A stretch of DNA of 64,000 nucleotides from positions 310,001-374,000 of the forward strand of contig NZ_CP108677.1 of the NCBI RefSeq assembly GCF_035994945.1. The letters run 5' to 3'. The position numbers and the translations under genes are program-made. Shown here piece after piece: positions 1 to 7,876 of this stretch. Numbering within the stretch: position 1 is the first letter of the stretch; the number at the start of each line of letters is the position of its first letter. The notes beneath the pieces are model-generated. The model was not told the DNA's origin. It did no database searches and saw nothing but the letters and a program-made list of their open reading frames with translations. The stretch comes from Streptomyces sp. NBC_01216. GTDB lineage: Bacteria > Actinomycetota > Actinomycetes > Streptomycetales > Streptomycetaceae.

Positions 1-227
1 GACACGCTGAGCACGGTGACGGCCACCAGGTCGTCGCCGTCGAAGCGGTCCGCGCGGCATTCGGCGTCCCCTCCCCCGCCCAGACGCTCGAAGTACGCGC
101 CGGAATAGAACGGGCCGCCGCCTGAGCGTCGTCGGGCGAAGCATTCGCACAGCAGACGCACGGCCTCTTCGTCGTCCCCGAAGATCTCCGGGATCTTCAG
201 TTCGACCACCGAGAAGCCCGCCGGCAC
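1..227 (-). CDS. DUF6308-like protein, N-terminal part (runs off left edge)
   Basis: The reverse strand reads open from about position 227 to the left edge without a stop and has natural-looking composition. The peptide contains FYSGAYFERLGGGGD followed by DRFDGDDLVAVTVLSV. I recognise this pattern from DUF6308-family proteins of actinomycetes, whose function is not established. I chose a GTG at 227-225 as start because it immediately precedes the conserved-looking part, but there is no good ribosome binding site and the frame stays open further upstream, so the start is uncertain. Only about 75 residues are in the window. The family name is a recollection from motif shape, not a search result. 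Confidence 0.5.
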   Translation of the reverse strand, partial: MPAGFSVVELKIPEIFGDDEEAVRLLCECFARRRSGGGPFYSGAYFERLGGGGDAECRADRFDGDDLVAVTVLSV

Positions 228-487
228 GCGCGTCCGTACGACGCCGTTCCGGGTGTCGGACCTCTTCTGGAACCGATCCGGGCATGGGCTCGCCAAGGAC
301 CCGGGCAGCCCGCGGGGGCGCCGTCGCAGAGGATGGCCGTGCGGGTGACTGAGGTACCCCCGGGGGGCTCCTGTCGCCCCGTGGAGCACTCTTCGTGCCA
401 AGGGACCGCACTATGAACGCCCTCCGGCCGCCCCGAGGACGACCGGATACAGTGCGCGGGACCGCAGCCTGGTTGAGGAGGGGAAGC

Positions 488-1702
488 GTGACCCACACCG
501 GCAACACCCGACCCGCGGACGGGGAAGCGCGAGCGTCGCGGCGGAGGCGACTGCAGAGGCTGCTGCGCTACGTCCCCCTGGTCGCCCCCGTCCTGCTGTG
601 GGCCGTGCCCTGCTGGGTACTCCTTTACACCGGCCAGCGCTGGCCGGTGCCCGTCACCCTGGCCGGCACCGTCCTGTTCGCCCTCGCTCTCATCGGTATG
701 CCGCTCGCGATGACGCGCGGCCACGGCCGGCGTCAGCGGGACCGGGCGGCGATCGTCGGTGACACGCTGCTGGGCGTCGGGTGGGTGATGTTCACCTGGT
801 CCGTTCTGCTCGGTGTACCGCTGCGGCTCGTCCTGACCGTGGCCGGCGTCGGCGACGGTCAGGGACGGGCCCGAATCGTCACGTGGGCTGCCCTAGGTGT
901 CACCTCCGTGCTCCTCGCCTGGGGATACGGCGAGGCCCGCCGCGTGCCGCGCGTGCGCCGGGTCGACGTGCAGCTCCCGCGGCTGGGGGCCGGTCTGGAC
1001 GGTGTCCGCGTCGTCCTCATCACCGACACCCACTACGGCCCGCTCGACCGCGCACGCTGGTCGGCACGGGTATGCGAGACGGTGAACTCCCTGGAAGCCG
1101 ACCTGGTCTGCCACACAGGCGACATCGCGGACGGAACGGCGGAACGCCGCCGGGCCCAGGCCGCCCCGCTCGGTACCGTGCGGGCGACCCGGGCCAGGGT
1201 CTACGTCACCGGAAACCACGAGTACTACAGCGAGGCCCAGGGCTGGGTCGACCTGATGGACGAACTGGGCTGGGAGCCGCTGCGCAACCGCCACCTGCTC
1301 CTCGAACGCGGAGGCGACACCCTCGTGGTAGCCGGTGTGGACGACGTCACCGCCGAATCCTCCGGCCTGGCCGGCCACCGCGCCCACCTCGCCGGAGCCC
1401 TCGACGGCGCCGACCCCGACCTGCCGGTCCTGCTCCTGGCCCACCAGCCCAAGTTCGTCGACCGGGCCGCGGCGGGCGGCGTCGACCTCCAGCTCTCCGG
1501 CCACACCCACGGCGGCCAGATCTGGCCCTTCCACCACCTCGTCCGCATCGACCAGCCCACCGTCGCCGGCCTCAGCCGCCACGGCTCCCGCACCCTCCTC
1601 TACACCAGCCGTGGCACGGGTTTCTGGGGCCCGCCGTTCCGCGTCTTCGCCCCCAGCGAGATCACCCTGCTCGTACTCCGCTCCCCGCGCCCCTCCTCCT
1701 GA
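488..1702 (+). CDS. Membrane-anchored calcineurin-like metallophosphoesterase
   Basis: This 404-aa protein starts at a GTG with an excellent upstream GAGGAGGGG. The first 170 residues hold several hydrophobic membrane segments, including VPLVAPVLLWAVPCWVLLY. The C-terminal half is a metallophosphoesterase domain with the usual di-metal motifs in order: DTHYG, GDIADG, GNHEYY, AHQP and GHTHGGQ. The layout matches the YkuE/YaeI type, which hydrolyses phosphoester bonds at the cytoplasmic membrane; some members act on phospholipid-like substrates. The catalytic residues look complete. The substrate cannot be told from sequence. No operon partner is evident: the neighbours on both sides point the other way. 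Confidence 0.88.
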   Translation: MTHTGNTRPADGEARASRRRRLQRLLRYVPLVAPVLLWAVPCWVLLYTGQRWPVPVTLAGTVLFALALIGMPLAMTRGHGRRQRDRAAIVGDTLLGVGWVMFTWSVLLGVPLRLVLTVAGVGDGQGRARIVTWAALGVTSVLLAWGYGEARRVPRVRRVDVQLPRLGAGLDGVRVVLITDTHYGPLDRARWSARVCETVNSLEADLVCHTGDIADGTAERRRAQAAPLGTVRATRARVYVTGNHEYYSEAQGWVDLMDELGWEPLRNRHLLLERGGDTLVVAGVDDVTAESSGLAGHRAHLAGALDGADPDLPVLLLAHQPKFVDRAAAGGVDLQLSGHTHGGQIWPFHHLVRIDQPTVAGLSRHGSRTLLYTSRGTGFWGPPFRVFAPSEITLLVLRSPRPSS

Positions 1703-1759
1703 CCCCGTACGTCCCGTCTCGTTCCCGTCCACGTCCGGCCCGGCCGAGGGGCCACCACG

Positions 1760-2117
1760 GTCCACGGGTCAGACCTCGCGCCACCTGGCCTTTCCGGCGG
1801 AGAAGGCACCGAACCGCACCAGGCCCGACGCCACCGCCATCAGCAGCCGCGGTCCCGGAAGGTCTGGGCGAACGAGCGGAACGCGTCGTCCGTGCCCTTG
1901 GCCCGGCCCGGATCGGAGGTGACCGGCGCCTTCAGACCGAAGACGCCGACAGCGTGCGTGCCAGGGCGTGACCACCCGGTCAGGGGCCACCCGACAGGCA
2001 GAGGTGGACGATGCCCCAGCTGGTGATCTGGGTGAGGCAGAGGGCGGGCAGGACGGCACGTGGCCGCGTCCGGTCCCCTGCTCCGGGCGCGGCCACACCG
2101 GCCTGGGTGCCGGGCAT
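1760..2117 (-). pseudogene. Decayed gene remnant beside the arsenic-type flavoprotein gene
   Basis: A reverse-strand ATG at 2117 opens a short frame containing LPALCLTQITSWGIVHLCLS, which resembles the first membrane helix of MFS transporters, and then hits a stop near 1981. Other reverse frames go on with protein-like stretches (HAVGVFGLKAPVTSDPGRAK, then GLVRFGAFSAGKARWREV) that switch frame near 1850 and stop near 1770. The pieces therefore look like broken remnants rather than a working gene. The fragment lies directly downstream of the flavoprotein gene at 2121-3512, where transporter genes are often found in actinobacterial arsenic loci. MFS identity is supported only for the first fragment; the later fragments may come from a different gene. 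Confidence 0.35.
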
Positions 2118-2120
2118 GGT

Positions 2121-3512
2121 TCAGCAGCCTCCCCCGGACTCCGTCCGAGGGGACCCCAAGGAGGAGGTGGGGGTGCCGCTGAGGGTGAGGGTGTCCGGAG
2201 CGGCGCAGCAGCCGCCGGCCGCCTCGGCGGCCTCGGGCTCGTCGAAGAGACCCGCGCCACCGCACACGCCCGTCTCGGGGAGGGTGAGTTCGACGCGTTC
2301 CGCGGCTTCCTGGTCGCCGGCGAGTGCGGCGGCGATGGAGCGCACCTGCTCGTAGCCGGTCATCGCGAGGAAGGTGGGGGCGCGGCCGTAGGACTTCATG
2401 CCGACGAGGTAGACGTCCTTCTCCGGGTGGGAGAGCTCGTTCACACCGTGCGGGTAGACCGTGCCACAGGAGTGCTGGTTGGGGTCGATCAGCGGGGCGA
2501 GGGCGCTGGGGGCCTGGAGGCGTTCGTCGAGACCGAGACGCAGCTCGTCCAGGAGGCCGAGGTCGGGGCGGAAGCCCGTCAGGACGATGGCCTCGTCGAC
2601 CGGGCGCAGGCGGCGGCCGTCCTCGGCGACGAGGATCAGGCGGCCATCGTCGTCGCGTTCGACGGCGTCCGTGCGGAATCCGGTGACGGCGTCCACGTGG
2701 CCGTCGTCGACGGCCTTCTTCGCGGCCAGGCCGAGAGCGCCGCGGGCGGGGAGCTGGTCGGCTTCGCCGCCGCCGAAGGTGGAACCGGAGACGCCGCGGC
2801 GCAGGATCCAGGAGGTGTGCGTGCCGCGGCCGTCCTCTGACATGGCGAGCCGGGCGAGTTGGGCGAGGGCGGTGAAGGCGGAAGCGCCCGAGCCGATGAC
2901 CGCGATCCGCTTGCCCGCGTACCGGGCGCGGACGGCGGGGTCATCGAGGTGGGGGACGCGGTAGGTGATGCGCTCCGCGGCCTTCCTCTCGCCGAGGGCG
3001 GCCAGTCCGCTGCCGCCTGCGGGGCTGGGAGTGGACCAGGTGCCGGAGGCGTCGATCACCGCGCGGGCGAAGAGCCGGTGCTCGCGGCCGTCGGTGGTCT
3101 CGTACCGGACGACGAAGGGCTGGGCGGCGCGATCGGCGTCCACGACGCGGTCCCGGCCGGCGCGGGAGACGCCGGTGACGCGGGCGTCGTAGCGGACCCG
3201 GTCGCCGAGGGTGTCGGCGAGGGGCTGGAGGTAGCCGTCGGCCCAGTCCCCGCCGGAGGGGTAGGTGCCCTCGGCGGGCTTGGTCCAGCCGGTCGGGGCC
3301 AGGAGCTTCTCGGCGGCCGGGTCGACGAGCTCACCCCAGCGGGAGAACAGCCGTACGTGCGCCCACTGACGAACGGCGGCTCCGGCGGTGGGGCCGGCCT
3401 CCAGGACGAGGGGTTCGACACTGCGGTCGAGGAGGTGGGCTGCGGCGGCGAGACCGATCGGGCCGGCCCCGATGACGACGACGGGCAGATCGGTGGTGGC
3501 GGGCGCGTTCAC
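2121..3512 (-). CDS. FAD/NAD(P)-dependent oxidoreductase of an arsenic-type locus (ArsO-like)
   Basis: This 463-aa flavoprotein starts at GTG 3512 behind AAAGGGGGAG. An N-terminal FAD-binding Rossmann motif (VVVIGAGPIGLAAAAHLL, residues about 10-28) and a second nucleotide-binding motif (IAVIGSGASAFTA, near residue 200) place it among flavin-containing monooxygenase or thioredoxin-reductase-like oxidoreductases. The C-terminus is Cys-rich (ETGVCGGAGLF, GGCCAAPD), which would suit thiol or metalloid chemistry. It is divergent from arsR, and the intergenic region carries repeated ArsR-type operators, so it is probably induced by arsenite or a related metalloid. Genes like this are annotated as arsO or as plain NAD(P)-binding proteins in ars clusters. 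The exact reaction is unknown. Confidence 0.8.
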   Translation of the reverse strand: MNAPATTDLPVVVIGAGPIGLAAAAHLLDRSVEPLVLEAGPTAGAAVRQWAHVRLFSRWGELVDPAAEKLLAPTGWTKPAEGTYPSGGDWADGYLQPLADTLGDRVRYDARVTGVSRAGRDRVVDADRAAQPFVVRYETTDGREHRLFARAVIDASGTWSTPSPAGGSGLAALGERKAAERITYRVPHLDDPAVRARYAGKRIAVIGSGASAFTALAQLARLAMSEDGRGTHTSWILRRGVSGSTFGGGEADQLPARGALGLAAKKAVDDGHVDAVTGFRTDAVERDDDGRLILVAEDGRRLRPVDEAIVLTGFRPDLGLLDELRLGLDERLQAPSALAPLIDPNQHSCGTVYPHGVNELSHPEKDVYLVGMKSYGRAPTFLAMTGYEQVRSIAAALAGDQEAAERVELTLPETGVCGGAGLFDEPEAAEAAGGCCAAPDTLTLSGTPTSSLGSPRTESGGGC

Positions 3513-3573
3513 GATCGACTCCCCCTTTGTTTCGATGTTTGTCTATGGCTTGCGCCGTCAGCATGGCACCTGT

Positions 3574-3605
3574 TTCGACATGCGTCAACATAGACATCTA
3601 TCGAA
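3574..3605. promoter_or_regulatory. ArsR-type operator, copy 1
   Basis: A 32-bp element beginning TTCGACATGCGTCAACATAG and ending TATCGAA. It matches the element at 3721-3752 in 28 of 32 positions. It lies on the flavoprotein side of the divergent region and contains a TTCGA...TCGAA inverted symmetry. Repression by the adjacent ArsR is inferred from context. Confidence 0.6.
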
Positions 3606-3720
3606 TCGCATCGAATCGAGACTCGCCACGGAACAGAGAAGCGGACGCCACCGCCACCCCAGGAGACCGGGCCGACCTCACCGCCGCCCGCCTGTGTCGC
3701 ACCTGCCCCCCGCCCATTGG

Positions 3721-3752
3721 TTCGACATGTGTCAACATAGATATATGTCGAA
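3721..3752. promoter_or_regulatory. ArsR-type operator, copy 2, overlapping the arsR start codon
   Basis: Second copy of the 32-bp element (TTCGACATGTGTCAAC..., ending TGTCGAA). It covers the arsR ATG at 3745, so bound repressor would directly block arsR expression. The AT-rich centre (ATAGATATATG) stands out from the GC-rich surroundings. Confidence 0.6.
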
Positions 3753-4113
3753 CGCGAAGGTTCTGCCGCTCCTGGACTCCGACGTCGTGACACCCTGCTG
3801 CCCGCCGCTGAACGAAGGCCCCATGTCCGCGGGGGAGGCCGAGGTGGCGGCGATGATGTTCAAGGCCCTCGGCGACCCCGTACGCCTGCGACTGTTCTCC
3901 GCCGTCGCCTGCCACGAGGGCGGCGAGGCGTGTGTGTGCGACATTTCGGATGTCGGTGTCTCCCAGCCGACCGTCTCCCACCATCTCAAGAAGCTCAAGG
4001 AGGCCGGGCTGCTGTCCTCCGAGCGCCGCGGGACCTGGGTCTACTACCGCGTCGAACCCGCCGTCCTCGCCTCCATGGGCGCGCTGCTGTCCGGCGCCGC
4101 GAAGACCGCGTGA
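3745..4113 (+). CDS. arsR: ArsR/SmtB-family metalloregulatory repressor
   Basis: This 122-aa winged-helix repressor contains ALGDPVRLRLFSAVA, then CHEGGEACVCDISD, then VSQPTVSHHLKKLKEAG, the classic ArsR order of dimer helix, Cys-x-Cys metalloid site and recognition helix. An extra CCPP pair lies near residue 18. The ATG at 3745 is inside the second operator, so translation is leaderless or from a very short leader; an in-frame ATG at 3727 is an alternative start. It overlaps the next gene by GTGA, so the acetyltransferase is co-expressed. It would release DNA on binding arsenite or antimonite and derepress itself and the divergent flavoprotein. Confidence 0.92.
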   Translation: MSNAKVLPLLDSDVVTPCCPPLNEGPMSAGEAEVAAMMFKALGDPVRLRLFSAVACHEGGEACVCDISDVGVSQPTVSHHLKKLKEAGLLSSERRGTWVYYRVEPAVLASMGALLSGAAKTA

Positions 4114-4616
4114 GCGGCGCGAGCGGCGTACGGATCGAGGCACTGGCGCCCGAGCATGCCGCGCAGGTGCTGGGCATCTATCAGGCGGGGATCGACGGGG
4201 GCGACGCGACCTTCGAGACGAGGGCCCCCGACTGGGCCGCTTTCGACGGGGCGAGGCTGCCCGGCCACCGGTTCGTCGCCCTGGACGGCTGCGGCCGGGT
4301 GGTGGGCTGGGTCGCGGTGAGCGCCGTATCCGAACGGTGCGCGTACGCGGGTGTGGTCGAGCACTCCGTGTACGTCCACCCCGACGCCCACGGCCGCGGG
4401 ATCGCGGCCGCCTTGCTGCAGGCGCTGATCGGCTCGACGGAGGCCGCCGGGATCTGGACCGTCCAGTCCGGGATCTTCCCCGAGAACACCGCCAGCCTCG
4501 CCCTCCACGCACGCGCCGGCTTCCGGGTCATCGGCACCCGTGAACGCGTCGGCCGCCGCGACGGCGTGTGGCGGGACGTGGTCCTGCTGGAACGCCGGAG
4601 CCCTCTGATCGAGTGA
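4110..4616 (+). CDS. GNAT N-acetyltransferase, ArsN1/phosphinothricin acetyltransferase-like
   Basis: This 168-aa GNAT enzyme resembles phosphinothricin acetyltransferases: YQAGIDGGDATFET near the start, VEHSVYVHPDAHGRGIAAAL (acetyl-CoA-binding motif A) in the middle, and SLALHARAGFRVIGTRERVG at the end. It starts at a GTG overlapping the arsR stop by four bases. In arsenic loci this family is known as ArsN1, which acetylates the antibiotic arsinothricin and so gives resistance to it. The coupling to arsR supports that role over herbicide or general amine acetylation. No arsenite pump or arsenate reductase is visible nearby. Confidence 0.82.
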   Translation: MSGASGVRIEALAPEHAAQVLGIYQAGIDGGDATFETRAPDWAAFDGARLPGHRFVALDGCGRVVGWVAVSAVSERCAYAGVVEHSVYVHPDAHGRGIAAALLQALIGSTEAAGIWTVQSGIFPENTASLALHARAGFRVIGTRERVGRRDGVWRDVVLLERRSPLIE

Positions 4617-4704
4617 ACGAAAGCCGGTGGCCGCCCTGCCCCGGAGAGGGAGGTGCGCCGGCATTCCGCGGGTGAGTCTCGGCGGACCCGGTCGTGACGG
4701 ATCT

Positions 4705-4740
4705 GAGAGCCTGCCGGCCGAAAGCCACCCGACAGGCTCT
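4705..4740. repeat. Dispersed hairpin repeat, copy 1 (between convergent genes)
   Basis: A 36-nt element GAGAGCCTGCCGGCCG...CAGGCTCT with terminal 8-bp arms AGAGCCTG/CAGGCTCT. Related copies lie at 16923-16961 and, inverted, at 50753-50785, with a half copy at 14462. Each full copy is between two convergent gene ends, which suggests a recurring bidirectional terminator. Confidence 0.6.
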
Positions 4741-4742
4741 GA

Positions 4743-4798
4743 GCCGGCCGAAAGCGTCCGACCTGGGCGCGTGCGCGGGTCGGACGCTTTCGGCCGGC
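4743..4798. terminator. Strong bidirectional terminator hairpin
   Basis: A perfect 21-bp inverted repeat (4743-4763 with 4778-4798) around a 14-nt GC-rich loop, located between the convergent acetyltransferase and condensation-domain genes. It directly follows the dispersed repeat, giving two hairpins in tandem. No U-tract is present, as is usual in Streptomyces. Confidence 0.8.
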
Positions 4799-4811
4799 GA
4801 GGCCGTGCCCG

Positions 4812-6293
4812 TCAGCGGTGGTGGGCGGAGGCGGTCACGTCCGCGGGCGTCTCCACCGGGCGGCGTGGCCGGGTCAGCGCGATGGCGCGCCGGAAGGAGC
4901 CGTGCCGCGCGATCTCCTGCGCCGTCAGCCGGAGCGCTTCCTGGAAGTCGCCCATCGTGCGGCGGGCCGCCGGGGTGTCGACGTACAGGGAGTTCATGTG
5001 GATCCCGTCGGCGTCCCGCTGGAACCACGAGCAGGCGCCGTTGGCGCGAGCGGACCACACGTGACTGGCGGGCCGCCACCCGGCGTGCCGCTCGGCACCC
5101 CGGCACTTGCGCATGTCGATGTACGAGAAGAAGTTCACCGGGTACGGCCAGGCGCGCGCCGCGAACTCCTCGGGTGCCAGCAGCTCCCACGCCCGGACGA
5201 ACGGTACGTCGACATGGCCGATCATCTCTGTGAACCCCGTCCGGACCGATGCCATGACCTCGGCGAAGTCCCGGCCGGAAGAAGCGTCGAACTCGATGGG
5301 CATGGTGTTGACGAACCAGCCGACCGAGTCCTCCCAGACACCCCGGCCGCGCTCACTGACCGGCATGAACCCGCGGTAGACGCCCGGCCCGCCCGCCTCC
5401 CGCAAGCAGACGGCGACGGCGGCGAGCACTCCCATGAAGGGCTTCCCGCCGGTCTCCAGACAGGTCTTCTCGAACACTTCGGCCTCCGCGGCGTCCAGCA
5501 GCACGGATGCCTCGTTGACGATCGGGTACATCCGGCCCGGCTCCACACCCAGGTCGAGCGGGAAGCGCGGGAAGAACGTCCCGCCGCGACGGACGAACTC
5601 CTTCCAGTAGGCGAGGCGTTCGTCGTCCGCGCCGATGGCCAGGTAGCGTCCGCGCTGCTCCTCGGCGAAGTCGAGGTAGCTCGGCGCGGTGTCGGGCAGT
5701 CCGGGGCGCTCACCACGGCACAGCGCTTCGTAGGACGTCAGCACCTCCCGGACGACGATCGGCATCGACATGCCGTCGCAGACGATGTGGTCGAAGGCGA
5801 GATAGACCGTGGCGGAGTCCTCGCGGACCACCGCGCCCATGGTGAACAGCGGCCACGACAGCGTGTCGATGCTGCGCTTGAACCTTTCGAGGAGGAAGTC
5901 GTTCAACGGCCCGGAGTCCTCGAACTCGCCCGCCGGCTCGACGTCGAGGGAGAGTGAAGCAGGGTCGAACGGCGCGCACGCGACCTCCCCGGCCAGGCGG
6001 CGGAAGGCACAACGCAACACCTCGTGCCGTTTGACGAACGCCAGCAGCGACTCGCCCAGGGCCGCCTCGTCGAGTCGACCGGCCACCTCGAAGGTGACCG
6101 CGAGCCAGGACGCCACGGGGTCGTCGGCGGCGCGGCTCTCCTCCGCTACGGTGAAGTGCTTGTCCTGGTTGAAGGACGCCTTCCTGCCCGCCGAGCCGAC
6201 CGGTTCGTCCGCCTCCGGCACCGCGACCCGCAAGCGCCACTCGACCACCCGCCCAGCTGCCACCTCACGCATTTCCAGAGGAAACTGCCGCAT
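4812..6293 (-). CDS. Stand-alone condensation-domain protein
   Basis: This 493-aa protein has the fold signature of the condensation/acyltransferase (CoA-dependent acyltransferase) superfamily: an N-terminal half with FVKRHEVLRCAFRRL and the active-site block AFDHIVCDGMSMPIVV (HHxxxDG with the first His replaced by Asp), and later GWFVNTMPIEFD. No adenylation or carrier domain is attached. Start ATG 6293 has AAGGGA upstream; longer upstream starts lack support. Proteins like this form amide or ester bonds between carrier- or CoA-bound acyl groups and an acceptor. It is about 40 kb from the other condensation protein of the window and has no obvious partner genes, so its substrate is unknown. 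Confidence 0.8.
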   Translation of the reverse strand: MRQFPLEMREVAAGRVVEWRLRVAVPEADEPVGSAGRKASFNQDKHFTVAEESRAADDPVASWLAVTFEVAGRLDEAALGESLLAFVKRHEVLRCAFRRLAGEVACAPFDPASLSLDVEPAGEFEDSGPLNDFLLERFKRSIDTLSWPLFTMGAVVREDSATVYLAFDHIVCDGMSMPIVVREVLTSYEALCRGERPGLPDTAPSYLDFAEEQRGRYLAIGADDERLAYWKEFVRRGGTFFPRFPLDLGVEPGRMYPIVNEASVLLDAAEAEVFEKTCLETGGKPFMGVLAAVAVCLREAGGPGVYRGFMPVSERGRGVWEDSVGWFVNTMPIEFDASSGRDFAEVMASVRTGFTEMIGHVDVPFVRAWELLAPEEFAARAWPYPVNFFSYIDMRKCRGAERHAGWRPASHVWSARANGACSWFQRDADGIHMNSLYVDTPAARRTMGDFQEALRLTAQEIARHGSFRRAIALTRPRRPVETPADVTASAHHR

Positions 6294-6461
6294 GCCGCCA
6301 TCCCTTCGCCCCCAGGTCACCCCTCGGCCCCTCAACGACCCCCGGGGCGGAGAAGTGACGCGGCGGGGATTCGTCCATGTGATCACCCCGCCGGCCGAGG
6401 ACGGACGCGTCGTGCACGGCGCGCGGCGACGCGGGGAACCCGGGGAGGAAGGCGAGGTGTC

Positions 6462-6683
6462 GTGACGCGACGGGACGACCTCCGCGGGACGGCCGTCGGG
6501 CTGAACCCGCTGCGGAAGCGCGCCCTGGCCCGGGAGGCCGCGCGTGCACGGCACCTCCTCACCGCCGGGGAGTGGCGCCCCGCCCCGTCGGACTCCGCGG
6601 CGGCGGCCGTCCTCGCACGCCTCGCCGCCCCGCTCCCGACCCGGCGGGCGGCGACCCGCGAAGTCCCGAACCGACCGGGCTAG
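6462..6683 (+). CDS. Small basic hypothetical protein
   Basis: A 73-aa frame starts at GTG 6462 with GAGGAAGG and GAGG upstream. The peptide (VTRRDDLRGTAVGLNPLRKR..., ending PTRRAATREVPNRPG) is rich in Ala and Arg and shows no domain I recognise. It lies between two leftward genes and its last bases overlap the end of the monooxygenase gene on the other strand. Codon bias is compatible with coding, but chance cannot be excluded. Confidence 0.35.
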   Translation: MTRRDDLRGTAVGLNPLRKRALAREAARARHLLTAGEWRPAPSDSAAAAVLARLAAPLPTRRAATREVPNRPG

Positions 6684-7876
6684 CGGACGGAGCCCCGGTC
6701 GCCGCCCGCGGTCTCACGGGCCAGGACGGCGGGCTTGCCGGACAGCGAGCGGGCCACGATCCTCCCCAGTCCGGGCAGCCCGGACAGTCGCATGGCCGCA
6801 CGCCTGACGTGCAGGCGCGATGCCGATGTGGGCAGGAACCACTCGGCGGCCGCCCGGCCGGCCGCCTGCTTCTCCTCGGCCACGGGACGCCAGCGCTCCT
6901 CGTAGGCGGCGAGCCCCGCCTCCACGGATGACGCGTGCCCGAGCTCCTCGGCCAGGACGTAGGCCCCCGCGACCCCGAGCGAGGCGCCCTGGCCCGCGAG
7001 CAGGGACACCGCGTAGGCGGCGTCCCCGACCAGCACGGTGCGACCCCGGCTCCAGCGGTCCATCACGACCTGTGCCACCTGGTCGTAGTACACCTCGCCG
7101 CTGGGCGGGCACTGGCTCAAGGCGCGCGGGACGACCCAGCCGAGGCCCGCGTAGGCGTGGCGTACCGCCTCCCGGGTGTCCGGGGGCAGGTCTCCGTGCT
7201 CGGCCCGGTGCACGCCGAAGGCCGCGACCCGTCCGTCACGCAGACCGTAGAGGCCCATCTGGCGGTCGACGGTGTCCGTCAGACAGAAACGGTCCCGCAC
7301 CTGCCCGAAGATCTCCGGATCGTCGAAGACGTAGGCGGTGGTGTGGAATCCCCGGAACCTCAGGAAGTCCGCCTCGTCGCCGAAGACCAGCCGGCGCACG
7401 GTGGAGTGCACGCCGTCGGCGCCGACCAGGAGGTCGGCACGTTCGACACCTCCGTCGACGAGGGATACCAGGACCCCGTCCGGGGTCTCCTCGACGCCGG
7501 CCGGCCCCGTGCCGAACCGCAGCTCCACCCCAGGCGGAAGCGCGTCGCGCAGAGCCTGTTCCAGATCGGGCCGCATGAGGCTCAGGAGTCTGCCGCCGAC
7601 GGCCTGGGAGAACCGCGTGTAGTCCAGACCCGCCCGGCGGCGGCCGTGCTCGTCGACGAAGCTCGCCTCGTCGATCCGGTAGGCCCTTTCCTTCAGGTTC
7701 GGGAGGAGCCCCATGGCCTCGGCCGAGTCGTACCCGGGCCCGAAGAAGTCGACCATGTACCCCTGGGTTCGGGGTCCGGGTGCCTTCTCCAGCACCACGA
7801 CGTCCCAGCCCAGGGCGTCCAGACGCCGCGCGAGGGCGAGCCCCGCGATCCCCGCCCCGCAGACCACTGCCTTCAT
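6680..7876 (-). CDS. FAD-dependent monooxygenase (PHBH/TetX-like)
   Basis: This 398-aa single-component flavoprotein hydroxylase begins with the FAD dinucleotide motif VVCGAGIAGLALARRLDALG, has LLVGADGVHSTVRRLVFGD (DG motif) near residue 160, and GRTVLVGDAAYAVSLLAGQG (GD motif contacting FAD ribityl) near residue 285. These define the aromatic hydroxylase superfamily that uses NAD(P)H and O2. It overlaps the TetR gene by ATGA, so the two form one operon in which the regulator comes first. That arrangement usually means the regulator senses the substrate or a drug the enzyme inactivates. The substrate itself is unknown. Confidence 0.87.
   Translation of the reverse strand: MKAVVCGAGIAGLALARRLDALGWDVVVLEKAPGPRTQGYMVDFFGPGYDSAEAMGLLPNLKERAYRIDEASFVDEHGRRRAGLDYTRFSQAVGGRLLSLMRPDLEQALRDALPPGVELRFGTGPAGVEETPDGVLVSLVDGGVERADLLVGADGVHSTVRRLVFGDEADFLRFRGFHTTAYVFDDPEIFGQVRDRFCLTDTVDRQMGLYGLRDGRVAAFGVHRAEHGDLPPDTREAVRHAYAGLGWVVPRALSQCPPSGEVYYDQVAQVVMDRWSRGRTVLVGDAAYAVSLLAGQGASLGVAGAYVLAEELGHASSVEAGLAAYEERWRPVAEEKQAAGRAAAEWFLPTSASRLHVRRAAMRLSGLPGLGRIVARSLSGKPAVLARETAGGDRGSVR

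Noticed and set aside
1968..2840. Rightward 290-codon frame opposite the flavoprotein gene
   Set aside because: Gly/Ala/Glu-rich shadow translation. The reverse strand has complete FAD motifs and a good start.
4743..4798. The long perfect hairpin as an attachment site or mobile-element end
   Set aside because: No integrase, transposase or target duplication nearby. The position between convergent genes is fully explained by a terminator.
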